This document shows, one piece after another, positions 12,054 to 25,945 of a stretch of 64,000 nucleotides of DNA (positions are counted from its first letter, which is position 1; each line of letters begins with the position of its first letter). Position numbers and translations under genes: made by a program. This stretch comes from Myxocyprinus asiaticus (Eukaryota; Chordata; Actinopteri; Cypriniformes; Catostomidae): the NCBI RefSeq assembly GCF_019703515.2, contig NC_059356.1, positions 21,085,197 through 21,149,196 on the forward strand. The letters are read 5' to 3'. The notes beneath the pieces are model-generated. The model worked only from the letters and a program-made list of their open reading frames with translations. It did no database searches and was not told the origin of the DNA.

Positions 12054-12852
12054 TCATCTGAAAGCAACAGTGTTTAAGCACCAGGGATGATATCTGTCAT
12101 ATGTAACTGGTATGCATAATGTCATTGATAGCGGGGCATGATCTGAGATAACAATAGCATGATACTCACAATAACTAATTAAAGGGAGAAGATTCTTGTC
12201 TAGGAAAAAATAGTCTATACGCGAATAAGTTTGATGAACAGGTGAGAAAAAAGAATAACTTCTTGACCTATGATTGCGAAAACGCCAGACATCAGATATC
12301 CCATATGTGTCAAGAAATAATTTAATGGTATCGGCTGATTTGGATGGAATGGTGGCTTTGATAGAACTACGATCTAACAATGAAGACACTACGCAATTCA
12401 TATCTCCTCCTAGTATCAAATAGTGTGTGTCCAGTTTTGGTAGTCTAGAAAAAAATGTTTGTGAAAAAAAGACTATCATCATAATTTGGTGCATATACAT
12501 TAGCTAGGACAACTGGTATGTTGTAAAGTTTACCAACTACTATGACATAGCGACTTGTAGAGTCTGCTACAACCATCGAAACCTTAAATGGGATATTTTT
12601 TTCAATAAGAATTGTTGTGCCTCTAGATTTAGAATTAAAATTAGAGTGATATAACTGACCTACCCACTCACACTTCAATCTAAAATGGTCTTTTTTACAT
12701 AAATGAGTTTCCTGAAGAAAGGCAATCCCCACTTTAAATTGTTTTAAATGCAGAAGTACTTTTCTACGCTTGACAGGGTGATTTAAAGACTTAACATTCC
12801 AGCTAACAAAATTTATATTGCAGCCTGCTGATCTACTGGCTGTATTAACCAT
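12054..12852 (-). pseudogene. L1 ORF2 AP-endonuclease domain
   Basis: Two overlapping frames, 12852-12445 and 12500-12054, together give an exonuclease/endonuclease/phosphatase fold. Conserved catalytic blocks: INFVSWNVKSLN with its Asn, AFLQETHL with its Glu, VLANVYAPN, GGDMNC with Asp and Asn, SRIDYFF, and ISDHAPL with the final Asp-His. The frame break lies near 12470, within the QTFFSRLP region. The domain nicks target DNA for target-primed reverse transcription in active relatives. It is separated from the polymerase by a further break near 12010-12050. Confidence 0.85.
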
Positions 12853-13416
12853 TTTTTATAAAAAAACAAAAAAACAGAATCCAGCCATGACCGCATAGGA
12901 TCTGAGCAAGTACAACAGTAGTCCCTCCTCTAAATTAACAGAACAAATGCAGATTGAGTAAAGTGCAAAATAAGAATCTGGTGCAGTAAAAACCCACCCC
13001 CATTCACCCAAAAGAACAGAGTGAACCCCAAACCCATTGAAAAGACATCCACACATTTAAGTGCTTGTTATGGAGAAATCACAGTGTAGCAGGCGCTCCT
13101 AGTCAAAATAAAAATAAAGAGCGTATAACCTATTATCAATATTAGTCTCAAAGGCAATGTGGTCCTTTTACAAAAATAAAATAAAAAATGACATATTAAT
13201 GAATATTAACATGTCCAAAAAAAAAAAAAAAGTCTTACTGCAAAATGTAGTGCCATGCCATACATCTTTAAATATTAAACAATATATTCGCAGCAAAGTC
13301 ATCTACTCACCAACTGGAGAGAGATAGAGAGAGAGAGAAAAAAAAGAGAGAAAAAAGAAAACATGTTAAGTGTTTGTAAATATGTATGCTGTATCTGTCC
13401 TCGACAAGTTTATCTG

Positions 13417-14210
13417 CTATGCAACATTATCCAACACGATGTTTCTCTTCACATATGCCATGGCCTCGACTGGGTCACAAAACTCCTCCTCGTTGCCATT
13501 GTGAGTGATTCGAAGCTTCGCTGGGTGAAAAATGCCGTAACGTACTCCGTCTCGGCCTCGTAGCAACTTCTTAACATCATTAAATGCAGATCTTGTGCGA
13601 GCCACGCTGGGAGGATAGTCTGGGAATATGAAAATTGTGGATCCTTTGAATCGCAGAGGTCCAGTCTCTCTGGCTCTGCGTAGAATCTCGACACAATCCT
13701 GGAAATAATGCAATTTGGCCACAATTACCCGAGGTTTACCCTCAGTCTGCCTCAACTGGAGACGCGATGTGATCTGTACACAAGCACTTCCCTGTCCATG
13801 CCAAGAATGTCTTTTAGCAGCTTTGAGACTGAGGCTGGAGAGCTCGAACCTGGCCCCTCTGCCACATTCAGTATACGGATGTTTGACCTCCTCATCCTCC
13901 CCTCCATATCAATGCATTTCTCCTGTAGGCCCGCAACTGCTGTTTCAAGTTTACTCACAGACGCTTGTCATGAGGTCACATCAACTGAACAAGCCGATAA
14001 CCCGTGTTCTATATCGGTTACCGTCTTTTTCATAGTTTCTAAATCTGAGCGCAACAGCTCGATGTTGCAGACAACCTCCGTTTTAACGCCGTGTAATTCT
14101 GACCTCATATTGTTGAATTCGTCCACAAGAACAGTCTTCAATTCAGCCCTGAGCAGCGCAGGGATATCATTTCTCAACAGCGACAGAATTTCTGCTTTCA
14201 TATCCGCCAT
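13417..14210 (-). pseudogene. L1 ORF1 nucleic-acid chaperone, broken
   Basis: The N-terminal part (14210-13968) is a Leu- and Glu-rich coiled coil beginning MADMKAEILSLL. The next frame (13958-13752) continues it and enters the RRM-like region with RRSNIRILNVAEG. The third frame (13755-13417) carries the C-terminal domain with KPRVIVAKLHYFQD and YPPSVARTRSAF. Coiled coil, RRM and C-terminal domain in this order are the standard layout of vertebrate L1 ORF1p, the trimeric RNA-binding partner of the L1 RNP. One stop or frame break lies between the coiled-coil parts (near 13965) and another near 13753. Confidence 0.8.
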
Positions 14211-14535
14211 TTCTGTTTGTTTCTCCGGCGATTTCTGGTCACTGCACGAGGTGCCAGGCCTACTCGCAATACTTTACCCCGTATATGTGTACTGTAGCAG
14301 ACTTTTTGCCATTTATGTACCGCAGTCAAAAAAAAAGTTGTTCAAAAACAAGAGGTGCTACAACAGAATGTTTTAGTGCCAATTTAAAGCAATAAAACGC
14401 CCAAAAATAGAATTAATTTAACGAAAATTAACGGAGCTCACCAAAAACACAACTTACTCCATGCCTGGTCTCCAGCTCCCCCCGTTTTCCCGCTATTTTG
14501 GATTGTTTGAAAAAAAATTCAAAACAACTCGTCCT

Positions 14536-14939
14536 GGGGGCCTGGGTAGCTCAGCGAATATTGACACTGACTACCACCCTTGGAGTCGTGAGTTTGAATC
14601 CAGGGCGTGCTGAGTGACTCCAGCCAGGTCTCCAGATTCACATGGGGTAACCTCCTCGTGGTCGCTATAATGCGTGGTTCTCACTCTCGGTGGGGCACGT
14701 GGTGAGTTGTGCGTGGATGCCACGGAGAATAGCGTGAAGCCTCCACACGCACTACGTCTCCGCAGTAATGCGCTCAACAAGCCATGTGATAAGATGCGCG
14801 GATTGACGGTCTCAGACGCGGAGGCAACTGAGATTCGTCCTCCGCCACCTGGATTGAGGCTACTCACTACGCCACCATGAGGCCTTAGAGTGCATTGGGA
14901 ATTGGGCATTCCAAATTGGGGAGAAAAGGGGAGAATAAA
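14536..14939 (+). mobile_element. tRNA-derived SINE, copy 1 (internally deleted)
   Basis: The head GGGCCTGGGTAGCTCAGCGA contains a pol III A box, and GAGTTTGAATCCAGGG is the B box. A tRNA-unrelated body of about 300 bases follows, then an A-rich end. AACTCGTCCT (14526-14535) and AACTTGTCCT (14940-14949) form the flanking target duplication. Unlike the copies at 34074 and 45233, this one lacks the block containing AACCAAATTGGCCCGGTTGC. It is inserted in the left arm of the fold-back module, just outside the L1. The frames inside it are not genes. Confidence 0.85.
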
Positions 14940-17207
14940 AACTTGTCCTAGGTCATTTGTCCAATCAGATCCAAACCAGTGCAGAAAGATTCCAATATGT
15001 CCCAATATGAAAAGTTGTTAAAGGATTTTTTTAATTTTGATTCATCGTTAAACAGTATGCCAAAATGTACATAATGGGCGGGACCACTTTTACTTAAACG
15101 GATCTAACTCTTGGACGGAATGAGATATTATCACCAAATTTGGTACAATTATGTAAGAGGACACCAATGGTCCTTAAGGCAAAGATGTTCAGAAGGAGAT
15201 CTACAATATGGTGTGAATAATGTGTTTCTTTGTGAAACATAGCGGTATATACAATGATTTACATGCATGTAAAACGTGATAGTGCCTCCCGGTGGCCAAT
15301 TTTTTTTCACATTTTGCACAGACCTCTTGGGCCAAGAGACAAATATGCCTACCAAGTTTAGTTCCAATCGGCCTTATTTAACCCTATATAAAAGCTGAGA
15401 AAATTTATTGGTCGATGGCGGCCATGTTTTTCAAGATATACGACTGTCCCCATAGACCTTGATGACACCTTGGACAGAGACACTGCATGCAAAATTTCAA
15501 GTCGATCAGACCAACGGTTCCATAGTTAGAGCCATTTTTAGTTTTTTAATTATTATAGGACCACCAAGAGGCAGAGGCATGCAATTGTAATTAATTAATA
15601 TAATAATAATGTGTCCTCAGAATGACCCCATAAGTGTACCAAATTTGGTGATAATATCTCAATCCGTTCAAAAGTTATAACTGTTTAAGTAAAAGTGGCC
15701 ACACCCCTACGTACGTTTTGGCGTACCGTTTGATGATAAATCAAATGTTAAAAATTCCTAGGACGAGTTTGTTTAGAATTTTTTTCAAACAATCCAAAAT
15801 AGGGGGGAAATGAGGGGGCGGAGCCAAAGTTGGCCATGAGGAAAGGAATAACTGGATACAATTATTTTGTTTCTAGTCCTTACTGTTCAAGAGTTATAGC
15901 CCCCTAAATTTTTCTTTTTTTTTTTCAGTATAGCACCACCTATGGGCCGATTCCATGCGTATGGCTAGCCAACTGGAGAACTACCATCCCTGAAAGTTTC
16001 AAGGCCTTACGGTTTGGTCTGCACGATCAGTTTTAGGGCAGAAAAATAATAATAAATATAGCCGCAAGCGACAATTATCGGGGTCCAAGCACCAATGGCT
16101 CAAGTAGACTATTATGTCTTACAATTGTCATGTATATTTTCAAATGCAATGTGTTTTTACTGCAAAGTCAACAAACTTGAATCTCCACTGAAAAGGTAGG
16201 GTTTGATGAAACAGCTTACAACAGGGCTAGTCAAATGGCGGCCCGTGGGCCAAATCCGGCTCGCCAATCATCTTTGTCTGTCCCTCCAACTGATTTTTGA
16301 AATTGTCTTGCCATATGAAATACCAGAGCGCTCTCTGTGCAAAACTCAGTGTTCGTAGGCACGAGCCTCAGCAATCAGGGGTTAGTTTAACAATGCTCAA
16401 TGGCGTATGTAACAACCTTCAGCTGTCATCAACTGTCCAGACTGGAGTGTGTTTTAAGCTTTTCTGGCGATAGTTTAGTTACACTGCTTTGCTAAAAATG
16501 GATCACACTGTTTAGGTGAGCATTTGATATCGTCTTTTTCAATTAAATATTTATTTAAAATTGCTTATTGTGTGCTTAGTGTGGTCAAATCTACACATAT
16601 ATAAATTATCACTGCAGTTTTGACAGAAATGTTGTCAGCACATATATGCACATTAGGAAACAAAAGCAATTGATTATGAAAACTGAATGTTCAAAGTTCA
16701 AAGCGCTGAAAAGTTTGCTTTTATTTACTATTATTGAAGTGTCAAACTGGCGTGTCTCATCTGTTCAGGGTCTGTAGGGCTCGTAAAAAAGTGATAATGT
16801 GAAACTGAACCTGCTAATATCCTGATTATATTTGGTTCTATACAGCTGTGAGTTAGTTCTCTCAATCACGAACATCATCAACTCAGTTTGTTATTCTTTG
16901 TTACAATTATTATGTTTTGTTTTTTCAAAGTTTATCAAAATTATTTGTTAGTTAAGAGTATGTCATATTTGTTCTTCTGCCAGATCTTATAAAGGAATTT
17001 ATGTCCAGACCTCTGTGTTTCGTAGTATATTTTGACTCATGTTAAACAACTAAATTTTAATGAATTGCACGTTATATGATCCAGTGGGTCCATTTAAATC
17101 GAATGTGAAGTAACAATTTGCAGTTCAAAACTTTGTAAGTCCACAAGCACTTCTTTTTAGACAAATATGTATTTCAATAATAAACATATGTGGCACTCTA
17201 ACTTATA

Positions 17208-18834
17208 CAGTGCATCCGGAAAGTATTCACAGTTCTTCACTTTTTCCACATTTTGTTATGTTACAGCCTTATTCCAAAATGGATTAAATTAATTATTTTC
17301 CTCAAAATTCTACAAACAATACCCCATAATGACAACGTGAAAATTTGTATTAAATCTTTGCAAATTTAATTTAAAATAAAAAAGGAAAATAAATAAATAA
17401 AAAATCATATGTACATAAGTATTCACAGCGTTTGCTCAGTACTTTGTTGAAGCACCTTTGGCACCAATTACAGCCTCAAGTCTTTTTGAGTATGATGCTA
17501 CAAGCTTGGCACACCTATTTTTGGGCAGTTTCTCCCATCCTTCTTTGCAGGACCTCTCAAGCTCCATCAGGTTGGATGGGGAGTATCGGTGCACAGCCAT
17601 TTTCAGATCTCTCCAGAGATGTTCAATCGGGTTCAAGTCTGGGCTCTGGCTGGGCCACTCAAGGACATTCACAGAGTTGTGCCAGAGCCACTCCTTTGTT
17701 ATCTTGGCTGTGTGCTTAGGGTCGTTGTCCTGTTGGAAGATGAACCTTCGCCCCAGTCTGAGGTCCAGAGCACTCTGGAGCAGGTTTTCATCAAGGATGT
17801 CTCTGTACATTGCTGCATTCATCTTTCCCTCGATCCTGACTAGTCTCCCAGTTCCTGCCGCTGAAAAACATCCCCACAGTATGATGCTGCCACCACCATG
17901 CTTCACTGTAGGGATGGTATTGGCCAGGTGATGAGTGGTGCCTGGTTTCCTCCAGACATGACGCTTGCCATTCAGGCCAAAAGAGTTCAATCTTTGTTTC
18001 TCGTGGTCTGAGAGTCCTTCAGGTGACTTTTGGTAAACTCCAGGCGGGCTGTCATGTGCCTTTTACTGAGGAGTGGCTTCCGTCTGGCCACTCTACCATA
18101 CAGGCCTGATTGGTGGAGTGCTGCAGAGATGGTTGTTCTTCTGGAAGGTTCTCCTCTCTCCACAGAGAAATGCTGGAGCTCTGTCAGAGTGACCATCGGG
18201 TTCTTGGTCACCTCCCTGACTAAGGCCCTTCTCCCCCGATCACTCAGTTTGGCCAGGCGGCCAGCTCTAGGAAGAGTCCTGGTGGTTCCAAACTTCTTCC
18301 ATTTATGGATGACGGAGGCCACTGGGCTCATTGGGACCTTCAATGCTGCAGAAATTTTTCTGTACCCTTCCCCAGATCTGTGCCTCTACACAATCCTGTC
18401 TCAGAGGTCTACAGACAATTCCTTGGACTTCATGGCTTGGTTTGTGCTCTGACATGCACTGTTAACAGTGGGACCTTATATAGACAGGTGTGTGCCTTTC
18501 CAAATCATGTCCAATCAACTGAATTTACCACAGGTGGACTCCAATCAAGCTGTAGAAACATCTCAAGGATGATCAGTGGAAACAGGATGCACCTGAGCTA
18601 AATTTTGAGTGTCATGGCAAAGGCTGTGAATACTTATGTACATGGGATTTTTTTCATTTTTTATTTTTAATAAATTTGCAAAGATTTCAAACAAACTACT
18701 TTCACGTTGTCATTATCGGGTATTGTTTGTAGAATTTTGAGGAAAATAATGAATTTAATCCATTTTGGAATAAGGCTGTAACATAACAAAATGTGGAAAA
18801 AGTGAAGCGCTGTGAATACTTTCCGGATGCACTG
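17208..18834 (-). mobile_element. Tc1/mariner transposon, complete ends, dead transposase
   Basis: The left end CAGTGCATCCGGAAAGTATT follows TA at 17206-17207. The right end is its inverted copy and is followed by TA at 18835-18836, giving the expected TA duplication. The inverted match runs inward at least 60 bases, including CATTTTGTTATGTTACAGCC, with few differences. The element is 1627 bp, the usual length for a fish Tc1, and carries one transposase on the minus strand. Confidence 0.95.
17436..18463 (-). pseudogene. Tc1 transposase, first catalytic Asp deleted
   Basis: The segment 18343-17987 has the N-terminal helix-turn-helix region with ASVIHKWKKFGTTRTLPRAG and [11 protein letters not shown]. 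The segment 17990-17436 has the catalytic half with [38 protein letters not shown] (second Asp), [14 protein letters not shown] (Glu of DD34E) and a tail ending in GASTKY. At the join, the block that should carry the first Asp (WSDE in the copy at 49282-49623) is missing, apparently by a deletion of about 20 bases that also shifts frame. The enzyme cannot be active. Confidence 0.9.
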
Positions 18835-20612
18835 TAAAAGTGTTTTAGTGAACTGTTGTGTTTAAACTCTAATGTGCAACATTTTTATAGAACTGAAACT
18901 ACAACCACATAAACACTTTAACAAATATATTATCAGCTCAACTGGGTTCACAGCTTTTGTGTTCTTGTACATTGGTAAAACATATGAAACTGCTTACTGG
19001 TGTGCATAAAACGGCAAATACATAGTCTGAACAGGACAAAAACACATTACATTTTTAAAAGCCACATCCAAACCACATTCGTAGGTGATTTGGAATCCAA
19101 TTAAAATCAAATTTTTCTTAATGCGTCTCAGTCTGAACGGTCAGATCAGATCATTTGCTGTGTGCGATGGTTGTTATACGTCAGGTTTTGCGGCATAATT
19201 AATGCCTTCACAGGGCACTTCAAATTTAATACAATAATGATGGCCACACAGTGGGATCATTACAAACAGTATTTTCAATAAAAATAGAAAAAAGTGAGTT
19301 CAACCTGTTTTATTACACATTTCAGTCCTAAACTGAAACTCTCACAGTGGAAGGTAAACAGGGCAAAGAGATCATCACTTCTGAATGAAACACCCTTATG
19401 TCATTTATATGTTACAGGAACGACATCTTCGGAACGATTTGACATATCAAAATTCTTTTGATAAATTTTTGTCTGGGTTTTTGGATGAAGCATACCAAGT
19501 TTTGTGCAACGGCCTAGGACAAGTTCGAAAAAGTAGGTTTTTCAAATAAATATATATGATAAAAAAAAAATCCTGCAGGAATGGAAATCCATGAGACCAT
19601 GTCATTGTGGGGCACTTGTGGATTCAGAGAAGCTACAAATATGTATTGTAGCCTGTACGGTTCCGGAGTTATGAGCAAAAAAGTGAATTAGTATACTGCC
19701 ACCGTGTGGCCGAATGTCACAATTTTATATGCAGTTTCGAGTTGACACCTGTGTATAGTAATTTCCATAACCCTCGGCCATTCCCAATTTATATAAGGTT
19801 CTGAAATTGATTGACCGGTGATGGCCATTTTTTTATTTTTATTTGTCGAATCGATTTTTTAAGAATATGTTAGCATTTCAACCAAAGAAGAGGCATACTT
19901 AATTTGAACTTTGTCGCTCAAATGGCTGCAAAGTTATGAGTTTTTTTAGTTGTAGTGCCCCCTAGGGGTAGAATTGTACAAAATTGTGCTGACATATTCT
20001 AAATGTCCTGTTGACTATGTGCACCAAGTTTGGTTACTTTTGGAGTTTGCGTTGAGTAGATATTGATCAATTACTCAAATTGCATTAAACCGAAGGAATT
20101 ATATCATTAACATCTTCTGAACTTCTGACATATCGAAATTCATTTGATGACTTTTTATCAGGAAGGTCTTTAGATGATTTATGCCAATCGGACTAGGAGA
20201 AGTTCGAAAAAGTAGGTTTTCAAAAAATTTAAAATTGCGGAAAAACATTGAAGATGGAAATGAAATCGTTGATGTACATTTTGTAGTGCCTGACTCAAGG
20301 AATCAGAGGGGAAAATAATTTTGATTCTAGCCCTTATGGTTGCAAAGATATGCAGCAAAAAGTAAAAGCACCACCTAGGGTCAGATGGGTGTGTGTTTGT
20401 GTGCCTGAGTAGTCAGGGGATTTTGGGATCATCCTGCCAAGTTTGGTGTCTCCACGACTTACGGTCTCTGACACGCAGACACATAGAGGGCAGGAAAAAT
20501 ATAAATAAAATAAAATACGAAAATCAGTACAATTACAATAGGGTTCCAGCAGCTTCCCCCTAAAAATCCTGACAAAAAACAGGGTTTCTAGCCCTTCAGG
20601 CATGAACTCCTA

Positions 20613-22850
20613 ATAATACAATTCTGACTTGATTCTGAAACATCGTCTGTTTTCTGCTACAACAGATGTGCTCCCACACTTTTTTAAAGGTGAGCTAAAA
20701 AACATTCATGGTTTTATAGCAGCAGTTAAACTTGAAAGTCACTCTGAGCCGTCTAGTTTCCTTGCTGTTGCTCTGCAGTCTGCTGAAGACATACAGCATC
20801 AGCAACAAAGCACCATCCATGGTAAAACAGGAAGTATGGGGGAATTAGTCATTACTGCTTCTCTCATCAGCATGGAAAGAAAAGCAGGGCAGCAGCAGAG
20901 TCAAGATACAGCTTTGACACTTTATTTTATTTTGCTTTTAAGACAACCTGTTTAGAAATTATTGATTAATTACACTTAAAACAAAGGGACCTCTGTTCCT
21001 AAACTGATTTAGCTTTTTGTGAGCAGTTTTGCACACTTTGATGCAGGTTTCTAACTGTGTCAACATAATAAAGCACACAAAAAAAAAATCAAGCAACAAA
21101 GTAACCCTTGTGCATGGTGCATGCATGTCCATGTATTTATTGATCCCTATTGGGATGTGCAGTTTTTCTTTCCAAAATTAAGCAGAGTAATTTAAACATT
21201 CAGCAGTGGCCTGACTGGCTCTCAGGGGTAATATGGAAGTTCATAAATGATAATAAAAGAAAGTTTAAAACAATAGCGAAAGTTAAAATTCAAGGTGAAT
21301 GGCTGATATGGCATATCACAATCTTTGTGAGAAACTATTTTCAGCATATTGCATAATTCATCCTGTCATTGCATAAATCCATGCCATCATTTCTGATTTT
21401 CTCAATACTGAGGTTCAATGCAAAATCAGTAAATACTCAAAGGACTCATGGTCCAATTACTGTAGCATTTGTGAAAGAAAAGTTTCTGTTGTTATTTCTA
21501 TATTCAGAAATGATGCTCATGTCATTACACAGTTCAGATGCTGAAGGATCTCTTTGGCCTCACAGACTGGGAACCAACCCAAGGACCAAGATACACTGTA
21601 ACTATGAGAACTTAAGAGTTTGGTCCTTGTTCCAGGCATGGCAGCTGATAAGTTCAAGCAGAAAACTGTGATAAGCCATGGGTGTTTCTTCTGCAACTTA
21701 AAATTCAATAACATTTTTTTTTAGAAATTCCAAACTAAATGTAAATGTAACCTAAAACTACTGCAATATGAGTGCATGCTGCTTATTCACTTCCGCAGAC
21801 GTACCAAAAAGAAGTGTTAGAACTTCCCAATAGATTTCTTGATGATATTCTTTTACAATTTTGACTATGTAAAGACCAATATAATATACATAACATTCAT
21901 GTATAAGCAATGGTTTTGTCTTTGAAATAGCAAATCTTTCTTGTTGTTTGAAGTAAATTCAAACCAGACCAGCCAGGAACGTAACAAAAGCAGATGTTCG
22001 GTTGACCACTTTACAACAAAAACACATGAAACACCTCACTCATCTCATTCTTTCCATAAAACACATAACAGTCCTCTCAGCTGAGAGACTTTGCAGCAAT
22101 GATACTGCAAAAGGTGTCTCATACATAATATGAAATAATTTTTATACATTCAGCCTCAACTCTTTAGAAATCCAGAAAAAACTTTATAGATGTCATTCTG
22201 CATGTGCATGTTAGTGCATGTTATGGGTTGCACCAACACAAGCATTCCGAGACTACGGCCTGCTCCAAAGCTAAAAAACACACAAACACACACACACACA
22301 CACACACACAAAAAAAACGGATAAAGATCTTCCAAATTCAGCTAAACAAAACCATATGTTGTTATTCTACTTACCCAGGAAATCGTAAAAAAAACGATAT
22401 TTGCTCTGAATGAACTTAAGTATTTCCTTAGTCATTTTTCTCTCTCTCTCTCTCAAAAAACCAAACAAACAAAAAAACCTACTCGTGAGGAGGGTTTTCA
22501 ACTCAACTCCCCTTCACATTCTTATCGGTGGCATGTTTAACACATGTTCTTTTTAAAAACCCTTCATCTGTGCAGCTGGGTCAGTGGTCACTGACATGAG
22601 CAAAGTGCTTTGGACAAGCTACTTTTTAACCTTTTCATGATTTACTGGAGAAAACACTTAAAATACAGTTATACAGTCTACAATTGACTGTAAAGCTGTT
22701 TGTATTAAGTTGCACTAATTCATCTGGCAAAGAATTTGGAAGCCAAAACGTTTCCTATTAACATGCTTAAAGACAATCACTCAATCTCAGACACACAGAC
22801 ATTAATTCAAACAGATTAAGACTGCATTCCCAAATGGTGTGTAGTATATG
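20613..22850. other. Region downstream of arpc1a, no gene recognised
   Basis: A 108-codon frame at 20629-20955 has no recognisable domain and no supporting splice or promoter signals. The rest is AT-rich with a CA microsatellite and a short CT tract near 22440. I see no conserved exon. Confidence 0.45.
22278..22310. repeat. (CA)n microsatellite
   Basis: A nearly uninterrupted CA dinucleotide run followed by an A tract. Confidence 0.9.
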
Positions 22851-22853
22851 TAA

Positions 22854-22859
22854 TTTATT
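22854..22859 (-). terminator. Candidate polyadenylation signal of arpc1a
   Basis: TTTATT on the plus strand is AATAAA on the minus strand. It lies about 340 bases past the arpc1a stop codon, a plausible 3' UTR length. It is the first canonical hexamer I noticed downstream of the stop; actual use is inferred. Confidence 0.5.
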
Positions 22860-23200
22860 TCTAGCAGACCATTTACATAAAATTCTCCTTTTAATTTAAC
22901 TCTCCGGTTCCCCTGGAGAGCCAGAACATCTTGATCAACCGTCACACACTGCTGGGGTGCCAGCTTTGGCATAGATTTGTTTTTTCTTAAAAAAGAGAAG
23001 AAAAAAAAAGAAAAGAAAAACTTCCTAAACCCTTTTTCCATTAGTGTTTTTTCCATTTTAAGAGTGTCAAACATCAGTTCACACCACTGCTCAGTGCTTT
23101 TTTTTTTCATTTAAAAACTTTCAGAAGTGTTATCGGAAATCTCCTTGTTAGTCTTCAAGCCACATTGCTTGTGCTGTGTCATGCTGGTTCAGCGTGAGTT

Positions 23201-25945
<2,745 letters not shown>

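Larger units (their letters stand above)
8820..14482 (-). mobile_element. Full-length but inactive L1-type LINE
   Basis: A minus-strand L1-superfamily retrotransposon of about 5.66 kb, with its 5' end near 14482 and its 3' end near 8820. It holds a short 5' leader, ORF1 (14210-13417), an inter-ORF region with A- and GA-rich tracts, ORF2 (12852-9049) and a short 3' UTR. An 18-bp duplication with one mismatch flanks it. The ORFs are broken by several frameshifts, and the catalytic Asp of RT motif A is changed. The near-identical duplication indicates a fairly recent insertion. It may belong to the Tx1/Swimmer side of fish L1s; this was not resolved. Confidence 0.85.
8528..16050. repeat. Fold-back module with long inverted arms of about 0.5 kb
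   Basis: The left arm starts with TTATTATTTTTCTGC, then AAACTGATCGTGCAGACC. The right arm, read on the minus strand from 16050, starts with the same words. Matching blocks follow in order on both arms: AAACCGTAAGGCCT, AGTGCTAGAAACAAAAT (AAGGACTAGAAAC in the other arm), GCTCCGCCC, CTATTTTGGATTGTTTG, TCGTCCTRG, a TTTTACTTAAAC block, and GAGATATTATCACC at the inner end. The left arm is interrupted by the L1 and SINE insertions; the right arm is continuous. The centre is about 15150-15630. Without the insertions the module is about 1.4 kb. Confidence 0.7.
8474..20612. mobile_element. Composite terminal-inverted-repeat element carrying nested L1, SINE and Tc1
   Basis: The left end reads TATTATTAGGGGTTCAAGCC, then AGGGCTAGAAACCCTGTT. 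The right end, read on the minus strand from about 20612, gives TATTATTAGGAGTTCATGCC and the same AGGGCTAGAAACCCTGTT block. Between them are two modules, 8528-16050 and 16056-20612. Three younger insertions lie inside: L1 at 8820-14482, a SINE at 14536-14939 and Tc1 at 17208-18834. Removing those leaves roughly 4.4 kb. No transposase belonging to the element itself is visible. Alternatively, two related elements lie end to end. Confidence 0.55.
16056..20612. repeat. Second module of the composite element, with internal repeats
   Basis: It begins with ATAGCCGCAAGCGACAATTA, then CGGGGTCCAAGCACC, a phrase I recognise as a terminal block of a common fish repeat. It ends with ATAGGGTTCCAGCAGC and the AAACAGGGTTTCTAGCCCTT terminus. 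Blocks near 19428 and 20113 are related (TTTGACATATC, TCGAAAAAGTAGGTTTT), giving an internal direct repeat with a period of about 685 bases. A phrase near 19795 (GACCGGTGATGGCCAT) matches one at 15410 in the first module. A second transposon end, CAGGGCTAGTCAAATGGCGG at 16222, lies inside. The Tc1 at 17208-18834 interrupts the module. Confidence 0.5.

Noticed and set aside
14536..14610. Functional tRNA gene
   Set aside because: A and B boxes are present but the head cannot be folded into a clean cloverleaf by eye, and the same head starts three SINE copies with identical bodies.
17458..17931. 157-codon plus-strand frame and its neighbours
   Set aside because: Antisense to the Tc1 transposase, whose conserved motifs are on the minus strand.
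20629..20955. 108-codon frame downstream of the composite element
   Set aside because: No domain, no promoter or splice support; left as unassigned.
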